Below are positions 57,223 to 64,000 of a DNA stretch of 64,000 nt, one piece after another (within the stretch, counting starts at the first letter, position 1; each line of letters opens with the position of its first letter). Origin of the DNA: Ferruginibacter sp. (GTDB lineage Bacteria > Bacteroidota > Bacteroidia > Chitinophagales > Chitinophagaceae). The position numbers and the translations under genes were made by a program. The notes under the pieces are model-generated. The model was not told the DNA's origin, did no database searches, and worked only from the letters and a program-made list of their open reading frames with translations. The stretch lies in the NCBI GenBank assembly GCA_014379625.1, contig JACMLJ010000010.1, forward strand, positions 186,001 through 250,000, in the 5' to 3' direction.

Positions 57223-57366
57223 AACTAACCGGAGCGATTTAAACTAAATGAAAGTACCTGAATTTCAAATGTGAAAATGAGAAAATTTGAAAATGACTCA
57301 ATGAAAGAGCGCGACACTGCATCAAAAAAGTAAGAACCTGTTCCCAGTTTTTTTCGCTCCAGCACC
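57223..57366 (+). repeat. Dispersed hairpin-like repeat, copy 3
   Basis: The left end AACTAACCGGAGCGATTTAA is followed by the central TTTCAAAT/ATTTGAAA pair, then GACTCAATG, and a right end ending TTTTTTCGCTCCAGCACC. The inner right region differs from the other copies. It is separated from copy 4 by one or two bases. Confidence 0.85.
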
Positions 57367-57367
57367 A

Positions 57368-57500
57368 AAATTAACCGGAGCGATTTAAACTAAATGGGAA
57401 CCTGAATTTCGAATGAGAAAATTTGAAAATGACTCAATGCCAGGCAAGACACTAAATTAAAAAGTGAGAACCTGTTCCCAGTTTTTATCGCCCTGGCGGC
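57368..57500 (+). repeat. Dispersed hairpin-like repeat, copy 4
   Basis: The left end is AAATTAACCGGAGCGATTTA and the right end AGTTTTTATCGCCCTGGCGG. TGGGAAC near the left and GTTCCCA near the right pair perfectly, next to complementary CGAT/ATCG and AACT/AGTT, so the element can form one long imperfect hairpin. Confidence 0.87.
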
Positions 57501-57854
57501 TATTTACAGCAGCAGGTACCAATGTTTCAATTTCATCGATATTATCGCTTTAACACTGTCCTGATAGAAAGCACGCTAACCTGTATTTGGTTCTGAGAAA
57601 TATCTTTTACATTAACTTTATCTCTACAGCAGGCTGACTTGATTTCACCTATCAACAATGTGCCTTAAAACATGCTTTTTGGGTGGAACCTGTAAATAAG
57701 TCTTCAAACTTACCAACCTAAATTAAAGCAAATTTACTTTCACCCTGATTAGATAAAGAAAATTATATTTAATAATTAAGGAAATTTGCAAATAGGTGGT
57801 AACACAGCCAGTTATTTTACACAGGGCGTAAACCTGTAAAACACACCATACAAT

Positions 57855-59645
57855 ATGCAAGTAATAAATGATGTTCATCAGCAATTTGCTGAATACTTTC
57901 CTTCCGATACCTTAAAGCCATACCTATATCTTTTATCAAAGAAGTTAGGTGAAGGTCATATTTGCGTTGATATAAATCATATTGATAAAGAAGAATTGAT
58001 TGAAGCGGGATACAACCCGGTAATCAATAAAAATATTTTACGGCAGGAAGGCCTGGTTTCTGATGGCACCGGGATGAAGCCGTTTGTTTTATTCAACGAT
58101 CGGTTATACCTGCAACGGTATTTTAATTATGAAACAACCATTTTAAACAGGATCAAAGCATTAATTGAAAGCGAACCTGCCCAAGTTCAGGAAAAGCTTA
58201 TTGCGTTAAAGGAAATTGCAGGTTTGATTAACGGGCTTTTCGACGATAATAGAGATGAACCAGGGGGTAAAGAGGAATATGTTAACTGGCCATTGGTAGC
58301 GGCGGTTAGCGCTGTGTTGAACAACTTTACCGTCATCACCGGCGGCCCCGGAACCGGTAAAACAACAACAGTTGCAAAATTATTGTCAATCCTTTACACC
58401 ATCAATCCCGCTTTAAAAGTTGCCCTTACTGCACCCACCGGAAAGGCTGCAGCAAGAATGGGGGAATCCCTGAAATTTGCGGCCAAAGACGCAGCGGGGT
58501 CATTAAAGTCAAAATTTGAAGCACTGGAGCCATCCACCATCCATCGCTTGCTGGGAACGATTATGGGCGCCTCCTATTTTAAACATAACAATGCGAACAC
58601 CTTAAATTATGATGTAGTGATCGCAGATGAATCATCTATGATAGATACGGCTTTATTTGCAAAACTATTAGCTGCAATAGGACCGGCTACAAAATTGATC
58701 TTATTGGGCGACAAAGATCAACTGGCCTCGGTAGAAGCAGGTAGTTTATTTGGTGACCTTTGCCTGGCGCAGGAAAAATTGAATTTATTCAGCGCGGCAA
58801 GAAGAGAATTGATCAATGCCTTTATTCAGGATCCGGCGAGACAGGTTGGCAATGATCATATTGATAATGAGCCTGCCCATCCTCTTTTTGAACATATTAT
58901 AGAATTACAAAAAAGCCATCGCTTTTCAGATAACAAGGGTATCGGCAAATTCAGTAAGGCCATTATCCATAGCAGGGAAGATGAGATCACCGGATTTTTT
59001 TCTAATACAGATGAGGAGGTAACCATTGACCAGGAATATGCTGAAAAATTATTTGAGGTGTTTATTTCAGGCTACGAGGCGTTTATAAATGAAACGGATA
59101 TAAAAAAGGCTTTGGAAGCCATCAATAACCTAAGGGTGCTCTGTGCCGTACGGGAAGGTGAACAGGGTGTATATGCCATCAACAAGAAAGTTGAAAAATA
59201 CCTTCAGCAAAAAAATAAAATCAGCATTACAGGGGATTTTTATGAACATCGCCCGATAATGGTTACCAGCAATAACTATGAACTGGGGTTATTTAACGGC
59301 GATATCGGAATTGTTCGTATGGACCGGGAAAGCAAGACTTTAAAAGTATGGTTTGAAACTACTGACGGCAAAGTAAAATCAGTATTACCCGGGTATATTT
59401 CAGGTGCCGAAACGGTTTATGCAATGACCATTCATAAAAGCCAGGGATCAGAGTTTACACAGGTTTTAGTTATCCTGCCAAAGGGCGAAGACATACCCAT
59501 CCTCACGAGGGAACTTTTATATACTGCCATTACCCGTGCAAAGAAAAAAGTATTGGTACAGGGCAGTGAAACATTGATACTACAAACATCCAAAGCAAGC
59601 GTACAAAGGGGCTCAGGTATCATCGACCGGTTTAAACAGGCATAA
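57855..59645 (+). CDS. recD: RecBCD exonuclease V, alpha subunit (RecD)
   Basis: A 596-residue superfamily-1 helicase. The N-terminal domain (1-140) is typical of RecD. Walker A GGPGTGKTTT lies near residue 162. Further motifs are ADESSMID (motif II), LLGDKDQLASVEAGSLFGD, and the C-terminal MTIHKSQGSEF and LLYTAITRAKKKV. E. coli RecD has 608 residues, so the length is normal. It acts with RecB and RecC in repair of double-strand breaks and in degradation of foreign linear DNA. It is the first gene of the operon; recC starts 24 bp downstream. Confidence 0.94.
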   Translation: MQVINDVHQQFAEYFPSDTLKPYLYLLSKKLGEGHICVDINHIDKEELIEAGYNPVINKNILRQEGLVSDGTGMKPFVLFNDRLYLQRYFNYETTILNRIKALIESEPAQVQEKLIALKEIAGLINGLFDDNRDEPGGKEEYVNWPLVAAVSAVLNNFTVITGGPGTGKTTTVAKLLSILYTINPALKVALTAPTGKAAARMGESLKFAAKDAAGSLKSKFEALEPSTIHRLLGTIMGASYFKHNNANTLNYDVVIADESSMIDTALFAKLLAAIGPATKLILLGDKDQLASVEAGSLFGDLCLAQEKLNLFSAARRELINAFIQDPARQVGNDHIDNEPAHPLFEHIIELQKSHRFSDNKGIGKFSKAIIHSREDEITGFFSNTDEEVTIDQEYAEKLFEVFISGYEAFINETDIKKALEAINNLRVLCAVREGEQGVYAINKKVEKYLQQKNKISITGDFYEHRPIMVTSNNYELGLFNGDIGIVRMDRESKTLKVWFETTDGKVKSVLPGYISGAETVYAMTIHKSQGSEFTQVLVILPKGEDIPILTRELLYTAITRAKKKVLVQGSETLILQTSKASVQRGSGIIDRFKQA

Positions 59646-59669
59646 CAATCATTAAAATTCCAAAAGAAC

Positions 59670-62600
59670 ATGGCATTTCAACTACAGGTTTCTAATTCAT
59701 TGGAGCAATTGGCAGAAAGGCTTTGCGCCGATCTGCGTTCAACGCACAAGGATGTTTTCCAACCTGATTATGTTATTACCCAGACAGAAGGGATGAATAA
59801 CTGGCTTAAACTGCAGATAGCGGGTCAAAACGGCATCGCGGCCAACTGTAACTTTTTAAAACCCAACGACCTCATCAATACTATTTATCATTTACTGGCA
59901 GGCGCTATCACAAAAACCCTGTCTGCGGATAACCTTAACTGGTTGTTATTTAAATTGCTGGCGCAAGATGAGTTCGTAAATAAATATCCGGCCATTTCCG
60001 CGTACTATCATAATGAAGGCCCTGACAGGGATGTAAAAAGAATGGCCCTGGCTGAAAAGATGGCCGACCTTTTTGACCAGTACCAGATCTACCGGCCCGA
60101 TATGATACAGCGGTGGAATAATAAGGCGCCTGTCAACACAAGTGACAGTGCATGGCAAAAAGATCTATGGCTTAATGCGGGAGAATCGGCCGGTAAAAAT
60201 TTTCCTGATAAAACCATCATTTCAAAAGCTATAGAAAATGCATTGTTAATCCCGGATAATATAGAAAGACTCATAAAAAAAATGCCCGTCGTTTATTTGT
60301 TTGGTATCAGCCTGGTCACCAAATATCATTTGGAGATTTTTCAACAACTGGCCAAACATATTGATATACATTTTCTCATCCTTAACCCCGCGCCTTCTAT
60401 TTACTGGTTTGAAGACAAAAGCGAAAAACAACTTGCGTTTTTGAAGAAATTGGGAAAGATCGACCATAACGCAACTCACCTGGGTAATCCGCTTCTTACC
60501 GGCTGGGGAAAAATCATCCGGGACACTTTCTCCATGTTGTTTGAAAATGATGAACTGATCAATGCATATGATGAACTTAAAACAATTGAGCCAGTACCTG
60601 ATAACCTGTTGCACACCATCCAACAGTCCATCTTCCAGAATGAAACGCTCAATAAGGGGGCTCTTTTTTCAGCCGAAAATATCCGGGATGGAAGTATTGT
60701 TATTAATTCCTGCTACAGTCCTTCCAGGGAAGTGGAAGTGTTGTACAATTACCTGGTTCACCTGGCTGATAAAGAACAGGCACAATTGTCTCCCCGGGAT
60801 ATCGTAGTCATGGTGAGTGATATCAACCTGTATGCTTCCTATATAAAAGCCATTTTTGATAATGCGCCTTATAAATTTAGATACACTATTGCGGATGAAG
60901 CTTATGCCGCATCAGACAGTATCTCCAATGCCCTCCATGCGATATTATCTACCACCGCCGAAAATTTTTCTGCAGAAGAAGTGGTCAGGTTGCTGGATTC
61001 TTCGCTGATCCGTAACAGGTTCGGGTTAACAGACACTACTTTAATAAGGAACACCGTTAACGAAGCCAATATCCGTTTTGGAATGGAAGGCAGTACGGCA
61101 GACCATTCAGTATATATCAGCTGGACATACGGATTGAAGCGAATCATGTATGGCATTTGCATGAGCGGCAGCCAGGAATTTGGTGAAGGCCCGGGGAGCT
61201 TTTATCCATTGGACAAGGTAGAAGGAAATGCCGCTCATGAACTGATCCGGTTTGTTCATTTTGCAAAACAATTAATGGTTTCACTGGAAGAAAGAAAAAA
61301 TGCGAAAACAATTGCAGGATGGGTGGAATACGTTGACACGGTATTGCATGGGTTTATCTGCAAAACCGAGGAAACTACAGATGAGGATTACCTGCAACTT
61401 GTAAATCAACTGGAAGGTTATACTGCTTTCCAGGAGTTGTTTACCGAAGAAGTGAGCTATGAGGTTTTTATGCATCGCTTTTTGGCAACCTTGTCTGGCA
61501 GTACCCGTAAAAATTCCTTTGCATCGGGAGGCATTACCTTTTGTTCGCTGATCCCGATGCGAAGTATCCCTTTTAAAGTGGTGGCATTGCTTGGCCTTAA
61601 CTTCGATAAATTTCCAAGAAAAGAAAATAGCCCCGGCTTTAACCTGATGGAAAAGGAAAAAAGGAAGGGTGACCGAAATGTAAAGGAAAACGACAAGCAT
61701 CTTTTTTTAGAGACGCTGCTTTCGGCAAAAGATCGCTTATACATCAGTTATATTGGTCAGAGCATTAAGGACAATTCCAGTATCCCGCCCTCTACCCTGG
61801 TAGATGAACTGGCAGACTTTATAGCAACGGGGGCAATTGAACCAAAAGAAACCAGGAAACAACTCATCACCATACAACCCTTACATAGCTTTAGCAGGCA
61901 ATACCTTACCCGCAGCCCCGGTTTGTATAGTTACCTCGGCGCTACGAAACCAACCGTTTCAAACCTGCTTGCAGATAAACCTGCGGGGCCATTTAATTTC
62001 GAAGAGATTTTCCTGGATGGCCTGGTGAGTTTTTTAAAAAATCCTTTCAAAGGCTATTACAATAAAGTGCTGGGGATTTATTACAATGATGATGAGATAT
62101 CGCTCAGGAACACAGAACTTTTTGAGCTGGATGCTTTGCAGCAATGGACTTTAAAAAATGATTTGCTCCCGATTGATGGAGAGGATGAAAGAAATCAATT
62201 TAAAAACAGGCTGATCAAAACCGGAGCATTACCACTAAAAAACATGGCAGTTGTTGAACTGGAAAAGGTGGAAAGCACGGTAATGCCGATAAGAGAACTC
62301 TTCCGTGGAATAGTCAAGAACCTGGCGGAACAGTTCATTTCCGTGGAGATACAATTAGGGGAATACAATTTAAAAGGCAGCGTGAAAAATATTTATGATG
62401 GTAATAAACTGGTGGTAGTTTCCTGGTCAAAACGTGAAAATAAGTATTTACTGGATGCTTATATCCGTTACCTGGCACTTCGCTGTGCGGGTATAGAAGT
62501 AAAACCCTATTTCATTTCATTTAAGAAAAATAGTGTTTTTGAAGCCGCGGAAATAAGTAAGGAAGAAGCCAGCGGTAAACTTAAGGATCTGTTAGATCTC

Positions 62601-62867
62601 TACGCATTGGGCCATAAAAGCATACTGGCCTTTGATCCGGACTTTACAATTGAGCCAGGCCAGGTGGATGTGTTTGATGGTAATATTTTGCAGGCCGCCA
62701 TCAATGCCAAATTTGAAGTTTTTGGTTATCCATGCACAGACACTTACATGAACAACGAATATACCAATGGCTTTTTTGAAACACTCAATATAGTTGAAGA
62801 TTACCGGATGGTTGCGGAGAAATTACTGGTACCGCTTTCACAACTATTCCCGGGATATTATAACTAA
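59670..62867 (+). CDS. recC: RecBCD exonuclease V, gamma subunit (RecC)
   Basis: A 1065-residue protein (E. coli RecC has 1122). It has the RecC-typical N-terminal SNSLEQLAERLCADL, TQTEGMNNWLKLQIAGQNGIAAN and the segment NSCYSPSREVEVLYNYLVHL. Further on come the inactive helicase-like part and the late region SLIPMRSIPFKVVALLGLNFDKFPRKE. RecC scans for Chi sequences and splits the strands. It lies between recD (24 bp) and recB (16 bp), so it is tightly co-transcribed. Confidence 0.93.
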   Translation: MAFQLQVSNSLEQLAERLCADLRSTHKDVFQPDYVITQTEGMNNWLKLQIAGQNGIAANCNFLKPNDLINTIYHLLAGAITKTLSADNLNWLLFKLLAQDEFVNKYPAISAYYHNEGPDRDVKRMALAEKMADLFDQYQIYRPDMIQRWNNKAPVNTSDSAWQKDLWLNAGESAGKNFPDKTIISKAIENALLIPDNIERLIKKMPVVYLFGISLVTKYHLEIFQQLAKHIDIHFLILNPAPSIYWFEDKSEKQLAFLKKLGKIDHNATHLGNPLLTGWGKIIRDTFSMLFENDELINAYDELKTIEPVPDNLLHTIQQSIFQNETLNKGALFSAENIRDGSIVINSCYSPSREVEVLYNYLVHLADKEQAQLSPRDIVVMVSDINLYASYIKAIFDNAPYKFRYTIADEAYAASDSISNALHAILSTTAENFSAEEVVRLLDSSLIRNRFGLTDTTLIRNTVNEANIRFGMEGSTADHSVYISWTYGLKRIMYGICMSGSQEFGEGPGSFYPLDKVEGNAAHELIRFVHFAKQLMVSLEERKNAKTIAGWVEYVDTVLHGFICKTEETTDEDYLQLVNQLEGYTAFQELFTEEVSYEVFMHRFLATLSGSTRKNSFASGGITFCSLIPMRSIPFKVVALLGLNFDKFPRKENSPGFNLMEKEKRKGDRNVKENDKHLFLETLLSAKDRLYISYIGQSIKDNSSIPPSTLVDELADFIATGAIEPKETRKQLITIQPLHSFSRQYLTRSPGLYSYLGATKPTVSNLLADKPAGPFNFEEIFLDGLVSFLKNPFKGYYNKVLGIYYNDDEISLRNTELFELDALQQWTLKNDLLPIDGEDERNQFKNRLIKTGALPLKNMAVVELEKVESTVMPIRELFRGIVKNLAEQFISVEIQLGEYNLKGSVKNIYDGNKLVVVSWSKRENKYLLDAYIRYLALRCAGIEVKPYFISFKKNSVFEAAEISKEEASGKLKDLLDLYALGHKSILAFDPDFTIEPGQVDVFDGNILQAAINAKFEVFGYPCTDTYMNNEYTNGFFETLNIVEDYRMVAEKLLVPLSQLFPGYYN

Positions 62868-62883
62868 ATAATTAAAACAAAAC

Positions 62884-64000
62884 GTGGCAACCATCAATAA
62901 ATTCAAAGATTTTAATGCCTTCGCTGTACCGCTTGAAGGAAGTAACCTGATAGAGGCAAGTGCGGGAACAGGCAAAACTTATTCAATCGCAATTCTTGTT
63001 TTACGGCTGTTACTGGAAAAGCAATTATCTGTCAAAGAAATACTGATGGTCACTTTCACCAGGGCCGCGGTAGCTGAACTGCAGGAACGCATCCGGCTTT
63101 TTGTTCGCAGCGCTTACCAGTTTAGTAACGGCGACATAATAGAAGATAAAACAATTATGGCCCTGGTCAGCCAGGCAGTTAAATCATCAGGAAATAACGA
63201 AGTCTCCCGTTTATTAAGGGATGCTATTACCTACCTGGATGAAACAGCAGTGCTGACCATACATAGTTTTTGCCAGCAAACATTGTCTGAATTTGCTTTT
63301 GAAACCAACCAGCTATTTGGCGCCGAATTAATTCAGGATACTGCTGCAATAATTGAAATAGAAGTGAATAAATTCTGGCGCAAACATATCACTTCTATCC
63401 CTGTTAAATTGCTGACTTATTTTGAAACGGGCCTCAACCGGAATGATATCAATAAGATTGTAAAAGACCATCTTGATGGAAAACCATACAATCAGTATAC
63501 AATTGGCGAAAAATACATCCTGGACGAAAATTATCATATTGCAATTACAAATGAAATCAACAGGCTTACTGATAAGTACAAAGAATTAAGAGAAGGCGTT
63601 GTTCAATATATAATGACTAACAGAGAAGCCCTGAGAAAAAAATGCCAGGGAAATGCTTATGTTAAAAAGAACCTGCTCCCCCTCGTAGATCAACCGGAAG
63701 CGTTTTTGACCTGCATTGCTGAGAAAAGGGAGCTGGTGAATGTGAGAGACATTTTTGCAGATTTAATAACAATGATCCATGTGTACGATCAAATAACTGT
63801 TGACATTGGGGAAACTGTACAAACCTGTCTTGATAATATATACTATGCGGCGGTAAACGAAATTTCAGCGGGTGTAAAAGCTTTTAAGCTTAGCAGCAAC
63901 CAGCTATCCTTCGATGACCTTATTACCAATCTTCATACAGCCCTGGTTAAGAAAGACAATCCAGTACTGGTAGCTGCTTTGCGCAATAAATACAAAGCGG
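62884..64000 (+). CDS. recB: RecBCD exonuclease V, beta subunit (RecB), N-terminal part
   Basis: The frame is open from GTG 62884 to the window edge (372 codons), and there is no ATG near the start. It shows NLIEASAGTGKTYSIAILVLRLLLE, which is Walker A of RecB (residues about 21-35), then ILMVTFTRAAVAELQERI (motif Ia) and AVLTIHSFCQQTLSEFAFE (motif Ic), followed by NQLSFDDLITNLHTAL near the end. The helicase core continues beyond the window, and the C-terminal nuclease domain is outside. The start is 16 bp after recC. Confidence 0.93.
   Translation, partial: MATINKFKDFNAFAVPLEGSNLIEASAGTGKTYSIAILVLRLLLEKQLSVKEILMVTFTRAAVAELQERIRLFVRSAYQFSNGDIIEDKTIMALVSQAVKSSGNNEVSRLLRDAITYLDETAVLTIHSFCQQTLSEFAFETNQLFGAELIQDTAAIIEIEVNKFWRKHITSIPVKLLTYFETGLNRNDINKIVKDHLDGKPYNQYTIGEKYILDENYHIAITNEINRLTDKYKELREGVVQYIMTNREALRKKCQGNAYVKKNLLPLVDQPEAFLTCIAEKRELVNVRDIFADLITMIHVYDQITVDIGETVQTCLDNIYYAAVNEISAGVKAFKLSSNQLSFDDLITNLHTALVKKDNPVLVAALRNKYKA

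Larger units (their letters stand above)
57041..57854. other. Intergenic region with two dispersed repeat copies
   Basis: 814 bp without a gene. It holds two nearly adjacent copies of the dispersed repeat (57223-57366 and 57368-57500). The rest is AT-rich and includes the presumed recD promoter, where no clear -7 box was recognised. Confidence 0.6.

Overview
This window is chromosomal DNA from a Bacteroidota bacterium, probably of the Chitinophagia (the phylum is well supported, the class is inferred). The evidence is a SusC/SusD pair, a second TonB-dependent receptor, a lipase with a type IX secretion tail, two-component-propeller proteins, a PorV-like barrel, and promoters with a TAnnTTTG -7 box. 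No tRNA, rRNA, CRISPR array or intact transposon was seen.

Layout. 1-6.4 kb: the N-terminal part of a probable SNF2-type helicase with a SWIM zinc finger (minus strand, cut by the window edge), a small lipoprotein, an AHSA1/SRPBCC protein, a small unknown protein and a GbsR/MarR-type regulator with a palindrome over its promoter. About 2.1 kb without a credible gene follows (4013-6123). It holds two diverged copies of one cassette: a conserved palindrome and promoter-like sequence, a tandem array of a short motif, and an intrinsic terminator. I read these as two paralogous repeat-rich non-coding RNAs. 6.5-19.1 kb: a giant cyclic beta-1,2-glucan synthase (2912 aa), a dienelactone hydrolase, CorA, and a multi-pass acyltransferase-like protein. 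19.6-30.5 kb: one minus-strand operon of five genes (propeller histidine kinase, PAS histidine kinase, YfiR-like periplasmic protein, TonB-dependent receptor, HAMP-PAS histidine kinase) whose three kinases share a nearly identical catalytic core. No response regulator is encoded in the window.

31-43.3 kb: small envelope and unknown proteins, two DoxX-like membrane proteins, a YtxH protein and a very acidic protein. Then comes a two-gene unit: a TIR domain tethered to the inner membrane with predicted periplasmic beta-domains, followed 11 bp later by an outer-membrane barrel protein. 43.3-51.5 kb: a three-part secreted phosphodiesterase/propeller/phosphoesterase protein, divergent from a SusC-SusD pair, suggesting uptake of a phosphate-containing nutrient. 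51.8-57 kb: a secreted propeller-lipase with a T9SS tail, a transposase remnant, and a lipoprotein. 57.9-64 kb: recD-recC-recB, with recB cut by the right edge.

A dispersed hairpin-like repeat of about 120-145 bp occurs at 19.17, 39.77, 57.22 and 57.37 kb, with a partial copy at 2.16 kb. The observations most worth following are the twin RNA cassettes, the TIR/outer-membrane pair, and the three-kinase/YfiR/TonB receptor operon.
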